Part shown: positions 44,053 to 55,625 of the stretch, piece after piece
Position numbering within the stretch: position 1 is the first letter of the stretch
Layout: each line of letters opens with the position of its first letter
Assembly (NCBI GenBank): GCA_012931725.1
Contig: CM022948.1
Span: forward strand, 49,109,661-49,173,660
From: Litsea cubeba
Lineage: Eukaryota > Streptophyta > Magnoliopsida > Laurales > Lauraceae
Length of the DNA stretch: 64,000 nt
Reading direction: 5' to 3'
Program-made: the position numbers and the translations under genes
Notes under the pieces: model-generated
The model's input: the letters and a program-made list of their open reading frames with translations, nothing else
Databases searched by the model: none
What the model was told of the DNA's origin: nothing

Positions 44053-45846
44053 TCACTGGTAGTACTTCTTCAAGTGTTCTGCATTCCATGGATGGGGTAA
44101 GACCTTTCCTTCAGAGTTCTGGATTCTGTAGGTGCCTGGTCTCACCACTTCTATTATGAGATACGGACCTTCCCAATTTGGTCCGAGCTTTCCTTCCCGA
44201 GAGTCCTTCGTAGCGAGAATCACCTTCTTGAGGACTAGGTCTCCTGGTTGGAAGGAACGAGGCTTCACCCTCGAATTGTAGTACTTGGCCATGCGTCGCT
44301 TGTACTCCGCATTACGGACCACAGCCATTTCTCTTGCCTCCTCTATCAAATCGAGGTTGAGGCGGAGTCCTTCTTCGTTGGTGGCAGGGTCGTATTGGTG
44401 GACCCTTAGGGAATGTACCCCTATCTCGACAGGGATTACCGCCTCAGTCCCAAAAGCAAGAGAGAAAGGGGTTTCTCCTGTAGGAGTCCGCGGAGTTGTC
44501 CTGTAGGCCCATAATACCCCTGAAAGCTCATCAATCCACAGACCTTTTGCTCTTTCGAGCCTTGTCTTGAGGTTGCGCAGGACTGTCCTCACCATCACCT
44601 CTGCTTGTCCATTTGCCTGGGGGTGTGCCGGGCTGGAGTGAGGTTGTTTTATGTGAAGGTCGGCGCAGAAGGAGTTGAAGAGCCTGTTGTCGAATTGTTT
44701 GCCATTGTCGCTGACAATGGCATTAGGTATCCCGAAGCGACAGACCAGGTTTTTCCAGACGAAATCCTTCACCTTGTAGTCTGTTATCTTCGCTAGGGGT
44801 TCCGCTTCCGCCCATTTTGTAAAGTAGTCGATGGCGACCACTATGAACTTGCACTGGCCTCTACTCAAAGGCAGGGGGCCCAAAATGTCGATGCCCCACT
44901 TGGAGAAAGGCCACGGGCTGAGGATCGTGGTCAGCTCTTCTGGTGGCTGCCGCGTCACAGTGGCGAAGCGCTGGCATTTGTCACACCTCTTGGTGAGGTC
45001 TTTGGCGTCTTTTACCATGCTTGGCCAAAAGTACCCTTGCCTAAGCGCTTTATAGGCATGGCAGCGTCCTCCAGAGTGATTTCCACAAATCCCCTCATGA
45101 ATTTCTCTGAGGGCGTAGTCAGCCTCTTCTGGGGAAAGGCAGCGCAGCAACGGTAGGTTGTAACCTCTCTTGTAGAGAACTTCCTGTAGGATTGTGAACT
45201 TAGAAGCTCTCTTCCTCAGTCTCCGAGCTTCAAGATGGTCATCTGGCTCGGTGCCCTCTTGAAGGAAGGCTTTTATGGGGGTCATCCAATTTGGCTCGTC
45301 GCCTTCTGATGCACAGTTGATGTTTCCGATCACTACATCTAACTTACTCTTCTCCAACTGATGCCCAATGAGTGTCGGTTCTGCAGATGAGGCCTCCAAT
45401 GATGAGGTGAGCCTGGCGAGTGCGTCGGCGGCAACATTTTCTCCCCTAGGAATGTGAGAGAGCTGAAAATATTGAAAACTTTTGATTATTTCCTTCACCA
45501 TGCTGAGGTTATCCTACATTCTTTCCTCCTTTGCTTCGAATTCGCCGTTTACTTGATTCACCACCAGTTGTGAATCGCTGTAAGCGAGAACAGATTTGGC
45601 GTCCATCTCAATCGCCAATTTTAGACCAGATAGGAGGGCCTCATACTCGGCTTCATTGTTTGAGGCAATGAAGTGGAGCTTCACTGCATATTTGATGGGT
45701 GTACCATCAGGACTTATTAGGATTAAGCCAGCTCTGCTTCCCTCTGTGGTTGCTGAGCCATCAACGTAGAGTTTCCAGGCTGGTAGTGGCGAGACATTGG
45801 ACCTCTCAGGAGGTACTTGGGCACTTTGGAGAGGTTCTTCATTCAC
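44053..45846 (-). pseudogene. Gypsy second RNase H (archaeal type) and integrase
   Basis: The second RNase H begins LYVDGSATTEGSRAG near 45770 and continues with NNEAEYEALLSGLKLAIEMD, AYSDSQLVVNQVNG and, after an in-frame TAG (45516-45514), ENVAADALARL near 45420. This is the RVT_3-type domain of Tat elements. Integrase follows: an HHCC finger (H...H...CDKCQ, about 45100-44960), core catalytic motifs GIDILGPL (D), VSDNGKQFD (D) and NGQAEVMVR (E), and a GPYLIIEV-type C-terminal domain ending at 44053. Apart from the TAG the region is open. The frame differs from the upstream RT frame because of a one-base loss in a C-run near 45878. Confidence 0.9.
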
Positions 45847-47876
45847 AGATGGAGAGGCCTGCGAGCCTGTGGGGGAGAAGCTTGGGCGCCCAGAGATGAG
45901 GTGGAGAGCTGGGCGCCCGTTGAAGGGTAGGAGAGCTGGGCGCCCAGAGGTGAGGTGGAGAGCTGGGCGCCAGTTGGGGGAGAGAGCTGGGCGCCCAGTG
46001 TAAGCAGAGGAGAATCCTCTGTTTGTTCTTCAGCATATGTAAGTTCAGCTACAAAGTCTGCCAAAGCTTGTGCTTTGATGGCAAGCCTCGGTTGATAGTG
46101 AATGTCGAACTCACCAAGCTCCACCGACCACTTAGCCAATCTTCCAGCAACATCAGGTTTTGCCAAAACTCTTTTCAGAGGTTGATCCGTGATGACAGTG
46201 ACTGTGTGGCTCTGGAAGTAATGACATAGACGCCTCGCAGTAGAAACGAGGGCGAGCGCTAGTTTTTCCAATTCGGAGTATCTGATCTCTGCCCCTCTGT
46301 TTGCTCTGCTCACATAGTAGATTGGTTTTTGTACCCCACCATGGTCTGAAATGAGGACAGAACTTACTGCTGAGGGAGAAGCAGAGAGGTATAAATACAG
46401 CACTTCCCCAGGTGAAGCATGTGAGAGGAGAGGAGGTGTGGCCAGGTATGCCTTAAGCTTTTGGAAAGCCTCCTCAGCCTCAGATCCCCATTCAAAAGTT
46501 TTCCTTAGAATTTTGAAGAAGGGCAAACACTTATCTGCAGATTTGGAGACGAACCTGTTGAGCGCTACAATTCTCCCATTGAGGCGCTGCAGCTCCTTAG
46601 TTGATGATGGCGACCTCATATCCAGTATGGCCTTGATTTTGTCAGGGTTCGCCTCAATCCCCCTCTGATTGACCATGAATCCCAAGAAATTTCCTGATCC
46701 AACGCCAAATGCGCATTTCTCGGGATTCGGCTTCATGTTGTAGGTCCTAAGAACACTGAAGGTCTCTTGAAGATGACCGATGTGATCTGCTGCAGCCAAG
46801 CTCTTCACTAGCATGTCGTCGACATACACTTCCATCGTTCGCCCGATCTGCGAGTGGAACATCCTGTTCACCAGGCGCTGGTAGGTTGCTCCAGCGTTCT
46901 TTAGCCCGAAGGGCATAACCCTGTAGCAGTAGGTGCCCTTCGGAGTGATGAAGGATGTTTTTTCCTGATCTGGAGGGTGCATGCTAATCTGGTTGTATCC
47001 AGAATAAGCGTCCAGGAAGGAAAGAAGCTCGTGTCCCGCCGTGGCGTCGATGAGGAGGTCGATCCTGGGCAACGGGTAGTTGTCCTTCGGGCATGCCTTG
47101 TTGAGTTTGCTGAAGTCTACGCAGAGGCGCCACTTCCCATTTGCTTTGGCCACCATCACCACATTGGAGAGCCATTCAGGGTACGCGACTTCTCTGACTG
47201 CCCCGGTGTCAATCAGCTTTCCCACTTCCTTCTCTATTGCTTGGGCCCTTTCAGTGGAGGCGCCCCTTAACCTTTGCCGAACAGGTTTGTGGAGAGGGCT
47301 GACATTGAGGCGATGGGTGGCGACGGCTGGGTTGATCCCTTCCAGATCAGCATGTGACCATGCGAATATGCCCATATTATCCCGCAAAAAATCTGTCAAT
47401 CGGCCAACCAGAGCTTTCGGGAGTGAAGAGCCAATATACACCTTCCTCTCTGGATGTTCCTCATGCAAGATTATAGGGGTGAGTTTTTCAACTGGCTCCC
47501 TTCTTTCTGTGGTGGCCTCATCTCTTGGGTCCAAGAGCTCCACTTGCAGCGCCTCCTGCGTCATCTTGGCCTTCATCGAGGTGACGTAGCATTCTCTTGC
47601 TGCTACTTGGTCTCCTCTTACCTCCCCTACTCCAATCGGGATTGGGAAGCGGAGGATGAGATGATATGTGGAAGGGACGGCTCTCAAGGAGTTAAGAGTG
47701 GGTCGCCCCAGGATGATGTTGTACGCTGATGGACAATCTATCACCAGGAAATTGACCATTGTGGTGGAGGTTCGGGGGGCTGTTCCGGCCGTGACCGGTA
47801 ACATGATGGCCCCCAAAGGATACACCTTTTCCCCCGAGAAACCGATGAGAGGAAACTTGACTGGTTGCAATCTCTC
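45847..47876 (-). pseudogene. Gypsy reverse transcriptase and first RNase H
   Basis: Open from about 47876 to 45843. RT motifs in order: SNVVMVAKANGKWRLCVDFS, DNYPLPRID, LDAYSGYNQI, ITPKGTYCYRVMPFGLKNAG, then catalytic YVDD near 46820. RNase H follows with YYVSRANRGAEIRYSELEK and HTVTVITDQPLKRVL. It ends in a linker of GAQLS repeats (45885-46000) and runs into TGA (45845-45843) after a one-base shift in a C-run near 45878. TGA at 47879-47877 separates it from protease in the same frame. It would copy the element RNA in cytoplasmic particles. Confidence 0.9.
45885..46000 (-). repeat. GGGCGCCCAG micro-repeats in the RNase H linker
   Basis: Six units of GGGCGCCCAG-CTCTCC type spaced 18-33 bp apart, encoding repeated GAQLS. 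The same decamer recurs in the gag linker at 49490-49625. Confidence 0.88.
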
Positions 47877-49934
47877 TCAGCCCAACTTCAGCTTATCATA
47901 GGCTTCCACAAATAAAATATCTGCGAAACTTCCACTGTCAACCAAGATCCTATGCACCTGGAAATTGGCGATGGTCATAGAGAGCACCAGAGGGTCGTCA
48001 TGAGGGTGCTGGATGTCCTCTAGATCTTTATCCGAGAAGGATATAGTCTCATCAGTGCTGTGCCTCGACGCTTTTGACGGGGGTGGTTCATCAGGATGCC
48101 TCGCCTTTCTGGCATAGGCTTTCATGGCGGAGAATGACTCCGCTGATCCTCCAGAGATAGTACGAATTTCTCCAATAGGGTGCTGATTTTCAACGTTATG
48201 AGGCTGTGGCGGCGCCTGCCCCCTACCGGCAACATACTCACGCAGGTGTCCCCGCTGGATCAGATCTTCAATCTGCCTCTTGAGGTCGAAGCAATCGTCA
48301 ATATCATGACCGTGATCGCGGTGGAAGCGATAGTATTTGGTCATATTCCTGCGATGTGATGGAGCTTTCATTTTTCCCAGCCATTTTATTGCAGGATCAT
48401 CTTGAATTTCTAGTAGAATGTGCCCTACTGCAGCATTGAGAGCTGTGAAAGCTTGTTGGTTTCTCCGCGGAGCAGGGAAGGGTCGGTCTCTCGGGGGGGG
48501 GGCAGGACCGAGTCGGTCTCTGGCAGGTATCCTCTCGGTTCTGCTCCGCTTATTGCTGGGTTCCTTCTTGTCGTCTCTATCGTGTTTTCCTTTATCCGCC
48601 ACTCTGGAGGACTCGCCCCGCCTGGCCCTAGTAGCGTCCTCCGCATTCATATATTTCTGGGCTTTCGCCAACAGCTCCGTCATGTTCTTTGGTGGGCGCT
48701 TCATTACTGAGAAGTAGAAACTCGATGAACGGAGGCCTCCCAAGAAAGCAGTCATGGTCACCTTGTCATCGGGTTCCTCCACCTGAAGTACCTCCTCGTT
48801 AAAACGAGTGAGGTATGCCCTGAGGCTCTCATTACTGTCCTGCTTTACACTCAGCGGGTGTGTGGGTGGCTTTTGATGGCGGCGTCCTCCAATGAAATGT
48901 GATACTAAGGACCTGCTTAGTTCTTCGAAGGTGGCGATGGAAGCTGGGGCGAGATTGGAAAACCACTGTCGGGCGGAGCCCTTCAGTGTGGTCGGGAATG
49001 CTCTGCACATGATCTCATCAGCGATATTGTGCAACTGCATCACGGTCTTGTAAGTTTCCAGGTGATCCAGTGGATCCTTCCTTCCATCGAAGGTCTCCAT
49101 GGACGGCATTTTGAACCTCCGAGGAAGGGGGTAGTTTACTACATCAGACTTGAACGGGGTGTTCGTTCGTCTGACGAGATAATCTACCGTCTCTGGGGCC
49201 TGCGCCCTCACAGCATCGAAGACGTCCCCGATTTGATTCTGCATCTCCTTAAATTTTTCCTCCCATTGATTATGGGGTTCTCTGGAAGGACCAGGGAGAT
49301 TGCTTTCCTCCCCCACTGTATTATTTTCACTTCCCCCTTCTTGGAAGTGGGGATCATCAGCCTGAGGTTCTGCAAACTGGGCTCCACCTGGAGGTGGAGG
49401 CACTGCATAATAAGCATGACCTTGAGGACCAACCAGGCTCGGGCCAGGTGGGGGGTCCAAGGGAGCGCCGGCAGAGGCATCCTGGGCGCGATGGAACTGC
49501 ATCATCGGGGGAACTCCTCGACCCTGGGCGCCATAGGGATGGGCGCCCAGGTGATGGAGAATGGGCTGGGCACCCATAGGAAGTCCTCTGCCCTGGGCGC
49601 CCAGGGGATGGGCGCCCGGGTGAGGCGCTCCGTTTCGCGGAGCAGTCGGGCCCCGCGGGCGCATTGCCTCCTGCTACTGTATCCCACCGAATGGCGCTCC
49701 TCCTTGCCCTGCGAGCATAAGCTGGAGGATTTGCTGGTTTTGAGTCACCAGCTGCTGCATGGTCTCCATCATCTGCTGTGGAGAGGGAGTAGGAGCGGGA
49801 GTAATCAGGACAGGATTACCCGGTGGAGGACCGTTCTCTCCCTGTCTGGGAGAGTTTGGTTGAACGGTAGGGCCCGAACCCGTAGTTAGGCCAGGGTTAT
49901 CCTCTCGTCTTACAGACCTCGTGCTGATCACCAT
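47877..49934 (-). pseudogene. Gypsy gag and protease
   Basis: Starts at ATG 49934, about 35 bp after the primer site. The N-terminal 86 codons are Pro/Gln-rich, then TAG (49676-49674) interrupts the frame, which continues past it. Next come a GAQ/GAH-rich linker (49490-49625), the Retrotrans_gag core (FPTTLKGSARQWFSNL, SLRAYLTRFNEEVL, about 49000-48700), and a zinc-ligand region YYRFHRDHGHDIDDCFDLK where the first Cys appears as Tyr. The protease motif ILVDSGSFADILFVEAYDKL precedes the TGA at 47879-47877. Gag would form particles and protease would cut the polyprotein. All parts share one frame. Confidence 0.9.
49490..49625 (-). repeat. GGGCGCCCAG micro-repeats in the gag linker
   Basis: Repeated CTGGGCGCCC(A/T) units encode GAQ/GAH-P-rich peptide; same decamer as 45885-46000. 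Confidence 0.85.
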
Positions 49935-49967
49935 GATTCTAACAAGGGGTTTGAATTTTTTTCGTTT

Positions 49968-49984
49968 CTCACAGATGGCGCCAA
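49968..49984 (-). promoter_or_regulatory. Gypsy primer binding site
   Basis: On the minus strand TGGCGCCATCTGTGAG follows the 5' LTR by a few bases. The TGGCGCC start matches sites complementary to tRNA-Asp used by plant gypsy elements. Confidence 0.8.
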
Positions 49985-49986
49985 AC

Positions 49987-50492
49987 TGATGATGCCAAAA
50001 AGGATAAATTCGGACACCACCGATCAGATAATTAATGTTGTGCAGTAAATGAAGAGAGATGAGAGATTTATAGTGGTTCGGTCAAGCGTGACCTACGTCC
50101 ACTTCAATATGGTGATGTTTGATTAATGTAGAGAGTTACAGGTATGAGAAAGTAGGGGGAATGATCTCCCTCCCTCAAGTGATGAGAGGGCTCTATTTAT
50201 AACTCTTCCCCACCAGGTGGGGATGCGATCAGTTCAACGTCTCTTTGGAGCCTCAGTCGTGTCCTTGAGGATCGAGCCAGGTGGAAGGCAGGTGAGATCT
50301 TCTCCGTGAGACTTGGTAAATGCAGGTGAGGGGAGGACTTCGTCGCGATGACTTGGAGCCTGAGGTGACGAGGCTTTGTTTAACAAAATCCGGATCTCAA
50401 CGGAGCTATTCTGGCCTGACCCACGATCCTAGACGGACCGGGTCACTTGGACCTGACTCATTACCGCGATCCGGATTGGGCTTGGCTCATCA
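49987..50492 (-). repeat. Gypsy 5' LTR
   Basis: 506 bp, six differences from 39932-40437. On the minus strand it carries the TATA box TATAAATAG (plus-strand 50193-50201), the likely promoter of the element RNA. Confidence 0.95.
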
Positions 50493-50638
50493 ACAATGAT
50501 AGATGAAACTAAATGTCCATAGATATGTTTTATTGATCGTTGTTTTTCAATTGGTTACATGACTTGAACCTACAACCTCGGGTAGCAAAAGATGCCCGTC
50601 CTAAATGTCCATACTTGTACGACTACTTGTCCTACAAT

Positions 50639-51854
50639 CAGGGCCGGCTTGAGACAACTTGAGGCCTAAAGCGAAAATCTTAAATGATGCATTTTCTATT
50701 TTGTAATATTATTATAAATATTTTATCTAAAATCTAATTTTTTCGCTTTTTTTGATGCAAAATTACTAATTAAGTTTTTATATTCAAGTTTTTACATTAC
50801 CCTCTCTCATTGCTCTCTCTCATTAAATCATCTATTCTTTTTTTTTTTTAAGTTTTGATTACCGGGATTCGTATTTTCTAGTAGACATATTTATTATTTA
50901 TAAATTATAACTAATAATATTTACAAATAAAATAAACACTAACTATAATAAACAAAGAGTGTGAGGAATTTAAAAAAGTCTAAAAGCACATAACAATAGA
51001 ACCTGATTTAACAATTTATCAGTGTGGCCATAAAGATTTTAGAACCTGGAAAAAGAAATAAATTATATTTGTATTAGTGAGCCATGATTAACATATATTA
51101 TCAAAACTATATTATAAAAATAAGTATCACATAAGAACAAAAGGAAGAGGGGAAAAATATATAAAATACATACCTTTTGGCTTTCAATGAGAACAAAACA
51201 AGTTCCTTTTGGAGTCCAAGTTGCAGTGATAGTCTGATAGAAGGAGAATAGAGTCTGGAGAAAAAAAAACCTCTTGAATTGAAGAGATTCAATAAGAACA
51301 CAGAGGAGATTGTTTTCTTTGGATTGCAAGCAGATGCAAATATATATATATATATAAAGAGGAAGAATTTTAGAACTCAAAATGAATTCATTACCTGTTG
51401 TAATTGCAAGGTTTTCTTTTTTATGTTTTTAATGGCTACAACTTTTCTCATATTTTTGGAATGTGAAAATGTATAAACCGTGTGAAGCCATGAAGGAGTA
51501 GTTCGTTGGATTTTTTTGGGATGTGGAACGGTCTACAACTTTTCTCATATTTTGGAATGTGAAAATTTTATTTTTTTTTGGAATGTGAATCGTTTAAAAT
51601 GGGGCCTTATTTTTTGGAATTTGTTACGAGGCCTTTTGGAATGTCAACGTTTAAAATGAGGCCTTTTTTGTGGGATTTGTTATGAGGCGTTTTGGAATGT
51701 CAACGGTTTAAAATGGGGCCTTATTTTTTGGGATTTGTTATGAGGCCTTCTTTTTTGGGAGAAACAAGCTAACTTTATTGTTTTTTTTTTTAAGTTGAGA
51801 ACATTGGGGGCCTAAAGCAAGGGCTTTTATTGCCTTATGCTTAAGCCAGCCCTA
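50639..51854. mobile_element. Non-autonomous hAT element, 1.2 kb
   Basis: Seen: inverted ends CAGGGCCGGCTTGAG and (reverse strand) TAGGGCTGGCTTAAG, with a perfect 8 bp duplication CCTACAAT (50631-50638, 51855-51862). No transposase. The right third repeats GGAATGTCAACG / AAATGGGGCCTT motifs (51560-51750). The ends resemble those of the neighbouring hAT at 51981, which could be of the family that mobilises it. Confidence 0.88.
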
Positions 51855-52290
51855 CCTACAATTGTGTCTCTACTTTGACTGCTAACTGCGCGCTAAGGCC
51901 AAAGTGATGATTCCCTGCAAGAGAAGCACCAAAAGATGCTCTATTTATAGACCTTACAAGAGATTTCCATCTAGTCAGAGCAGAGCCGGCCCTGGGCTAA
52001 AGCCCAAGAAGCTGCCGCTATAGGCCCCCAATTTTTGTCTATTTTTGATGGTCCAACCATATAATATATAGGTCTGTAAAAAATAAAAAAAGGCTGCCCA
52101 AGACATAAGAAAGGGCCCAATTACAGCCCATTACAAAAGGGCCCTAAATTAATGATTTTGTGTTATATTTAAAAGTAAAAAAATGAAAAAAATAGTATGA
52201 AACTTTGAAAATCGGAAAAGATTAGGTCGGCTATTATAGAGTAGTTTTGGATGCCGATTCACTTTCGACTTCGGAGATCAAATACACCTC

Positions 52291-52291
<1 letters not shown>

Positions 52292-52350
<59 letters not shown>
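52292..52350 (+). repeat. (TC)n microsatellite
   Basis: About 29 uninterrupted TC dinucleotides in the 5' leader of the hAT gene; such tracts are common in plant 5' untranslated regions. Confidence 0.97.
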
Positions 52351-52352
<2 letters not shown>

Positions 52353-52978
52353 ACAATCAAAACTGGGTCTCCTTATTCCCAATTAAAATTGGGTTTTTAG
52401 ACTGTAAAACCGTTTTCGACTTTTCGTTTATTTGTTTCACCGCTTTATGCCAACGAGCCGTGAAGAGAATCAGGTGATTGAACATTCTCTCCTTTCCAAG
52501 TTTCAAAGCATATTTTAAAAATGAGCCATTATTTTTTTTATCTGTTCTTTTAATCTTTTTGACTTTTAAGGGGACAAGTCGATTGATTAACATATTTTTT
52601 CTTTGTTATATAAAAATTTGTTGTATACATAAACTCAATATAAAAATAAAAGGATAAGAAAAGGTACAACTAAGTTTAACCACAATATCAATTGAATCAA
52701 ATGATCTTTCGCTTATTATGAAGAAAAAAAATCAGCGGAATCATCACATAATGAAAAAATAAATAATTTGTAGATGGGTTATGTTTGGCAAATTTTTTGT
52801 TGTTTATTTGATTTAATGATTTACAGATGCTCTTATATATGGTGTTGATTGAGTTATTGATGCTGGCCTAGCACTCTATTGTTTCGCAACCTCGGTAATT
52901 TTATCTGAATTTAAAACTTTTGAATTTGGATTGATCGTTGGTTCTTGAGTTCTGCATTAGATTGTTTCCTAGAATCAT

Positions 52979-55437
52979 GCATCCTAGAAAACGCCTCTCA
53001 GGGTCTAAAAAAAGAAAAATAAATGAAAAGTTGATGCACTTATTCAATCTCAATCAGGAGCTCTTGAAAAGTTTGTTGTTGCTAAGAAACAAATAGATGA
53101 TTCAATTCCAGTTGGAAATTATGAGGATGAAAAATGTATAGTTTCAGTAAATGAAGAGCATGAAGAGACACTTGACGAGGAAATCAATCAGTGGATTAAT
53201 GAAAATGATAGTGAGAATGATGGTAGTCAACATGAAGACCAAAATGCAGAATTTCGACCTTCAAATGTTGATGATCCGAGTAATTGGGATAAGATGTATC
53301 ATAATTTACGAGACTTTTTAGTAGAAATGGGTCCAAAAAGAAGAGTTGACGATGTCAATTATCCTAAAGATGATCTTAATAAATACTTCTCTTCCACACA
53401 CTACATCCGGCATTTATCAAATGGAGAGAAACATGATAGAAAGTGGCTTATATATTCGGATGTTTTGCGTAAAGTATTTTGTTTTTGTTATAAGTTGTTT
53501 AAGGAAGAGGGAAACAATACTTTATTGGCCAATGATGGACTTGGAGATTGGAGAAATATTGGTAAAAGGTTAAAAAGTCATGGAAGTAGTAATGAGCATC
53601 TCATATGCATGAGTAAATGGATTGAATTAGATATGAGATTGCACAAGAATGAAATTATTGATAAAAGCGTGCAATAACAAATAAATAGAGAGAAAGCACA
53701 TTGGAAAAGGGTGTTGCGAAGGATAATGGCTGTGGTGAAAACACTTGCAAAAAATAATTTAGCTTTTCGTGGAGACAATGAGAAGATTTATCAAGAGAGG
53801 AATGAAATTTTTTTAAGCATAATTGAAATGATTGCCGAATTTGATCAAACAATGCAAGAGCACCTTCGGCGAATTGAAAGTGGTGATGTTCATTGCCATT
53901 ATCTTAGCCACAAAATTCAAAATAAATTGATACAATTGTTAGCGTGTGAGAATAAGAATGCAATCATTGGAAGAATCAAAGAAGCAAAATATTTCTCGAT
54001 TATATTTGATTGTACTCCGGATGTAAGCCATGAAGAACAAATGTCTCTTGTGATTCGTTGTGTGGATGTTTCAACAAGTCCAATAAAGGTGGAAGAATTC
54101 CTTTTAGAATTTTTAAATTAAGGTGGAAGATACAACGGGGTTAGGGCTTTTCAATGTACTTCAAGAAGCGTTGAGTACTCTTGAACTTGATTTTGATAAT
54201 ATAAGAGGACAAGGATATGACAATAGATCTAATATAAAAGGAAAACACAAGGGTGTACAAAATAGGGTACTCAACATAAATCCTAGAGCATTCTATACAC
54301 TTTATGGTTGTCATAGTCTTAACCTTGCACTTTGTGATATAACTAACTATTGTCCTAAGGCTACATCTTTCTTTAGAGTGGTACAACAAATATACTTGTT
54401 ATTTTCATCTTCGCCAAAGAGGTGGAAAGTGTTGAAAGACAATGTAGAAGATCTCATGGTCAAGCCATTGTCGGAAACACGTTGGGAAAGTCATATGGAT
54501 TATAAGATACCAAGCCCCATAAATAAGAGATGCTTTAGTTGAATTGGCCCACACCACTGAAGATCCGAAAACAAAGAAAGATGCGGAGTCCTTAGCAGAA
54601 CATGGAATTGGTAGTTTTGAGTTTTTAGTTGGCAATCTATTATTTGCTGTTAATTCCGTTAGCAAGGTTTTTCATAACGAAGACATGCACATAGATGTTC
54701 CTGTTGATCAGTTGAAATGGCTTATTGAATTTATTGAAAAATATAGAGAAACTGAACTTGTAGAGGCCATGATTGAAGCTAAAGAGGTTGCAGCTAGAAT
54801 GAATGTTGAGTCGGCATTTCAAGAAAAACGAATCATATATAGAAAGAAGCAATTTGACGAGAACAATAGTAAAGAGGTGACACGGTCAGTTGAAAAATCT
54901 TTTAGAGTGAAATATTTCTTATATATTGTAGATTAAGCTCTTTCATCAGTACTTCAAAGCCGGTTCAAACAGCTTCAAGTACATGAGAAAACTTTTGGAT
55001 TTTTGTTTGATTTGAAGGATTTAAATGCTACCAATGATGAAGCTTTGATGTCTTATTGTGCTAATCTTGAAACTTTTTTGAGCAAGGATGCGCTTTCTGA
55101 TATTGATGGGAGAGACTTATTTTCAGAATTGAAAGTGTTGAAAGAAGTTTTGCTAAAAGAAACAACAAAGACAATTGATGTGCTCAATTATTTGATGATG
55201 ATGGACGGTTGTTTTTCCAATACATGGATTGCATACAGAATATTGCTAACTATACCAGTTACAGTTGCCTTTGGGGAAAGAAGTTTTTTAAAGTTAAAGT
55301 TGATAAAGGAGAAAATTCAGTCAACCATGTCATAGGAAAGATTGAATGGATTAGCTATGTTGTCAATTGAGAAGGCCATGGTTGATAAGATTGATTACCC
55401 AGCTTTGATTAATACATTTTGCAGCAAAAAAAGCTAG
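52979..55437 (+). pseudogene. hAT transposase (TTF zinc finger, DUF4371, hAT C-terminal dimerisation), broken
   Basis: Begins at MHPRKRLSGSKKRK (52979); an early frame change near 53030 follows. The TTF-type zinc finger region spans 53390-53640 (KYFSSTHYIRHL, VFCFCYKLF, DWRNIGKRLKSHGSSNEH). A DUF4371-like part is at 53711-54110 (NNLAFRGDNEK, FSIIFDCTPDVSHEEQMSLV), then GQGYDNRSNIKGKHKGVQ and PLSETRWESH. The C-terminal dimerisation region (LTIPVTVAFGERSFLKLKLI) is near 55240-55310. In-frame stops: TAA 53675-53677, TAA 54934-54936, TAG 55333-55335. Frame shifts are near 54117 and 54520. It would cut and paste hAT ends in the nucleus; inactive here. Confidence 0.87.
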
Positions 55438-55625
55438 AAGAGTAGTATTTAAATGAATTTGAAGTGATGTAATGACTATTGATTTTTCTATATGTATATG
55501 TTTTGAATTTTGGTAATGATTAATTTATGACCCATTTTTTTAAATCTAATTTTCAGATATAATATATAAGGGGACTCCTTTTTAAAATTTTTGCTTTAGG
55601 CCCCAAAAATCTGAGGGCCGCGTTG

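Larger units (their letters stand above)
39932..50492 (-). mobile_element. Ty3/gypsy element, Tat lineage, 10.6 kb, with an antisense gene
   Basis: Seen: 506 bp LTRs at both ends (6 differences, about 1.2%), flanks GCAAT and ACAAT (near-perfect duplication), and TGGCGCC-type primer site and polypurine tract in minus-strand positions. Minus-strand order is gag, protease, RT, RNase H, a second archaeal-type RNase H, integrase. Integrase after RT defines Ty3/gypsy, and a second RNase H is characteristic of the plant Tat lineage. A ~3.6 kb region between integrase and the 3' LTR carries a spliced gene on the opposite strand. The polyprotein has three nonsense codons and one frameshift, so this copy is not autonomous as read. 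Confidence 0.95.
51981..55625 (+). mobile_element. Decayed autonomous hAT element (zinc-finger MYM/TTF type)
   Basis: The left end CAGAGCCGGCCCTGGGC and right end near 55600-55625 (AGGCCCC ... GAGGGCCGCG) are imperfect inverted repeats, and the interior carries a hAT transposase relic. No 8 bp duplication is visible, so the right border is approximate and probably mutated. Confidence 0.75.

Noticed and set aside
7041..49934. Endogenous plant pararetrovirus (reverse transcriptase with YVDD)
   Set aside because: All RT segments are flanked by copia- or gypsy-order integrase and by LTRs with target duplications, and no movement or coat protein motif was seen.
8308..55335. Possible reassigned code with TAA/TAG read as Gln
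   Set aside because: CAA and CAG are used normally in the same frames, TGA and frameshifts also occur, and all the genes are decaying transposons in a plant nuclear context. Mutation is the simpler explanation.
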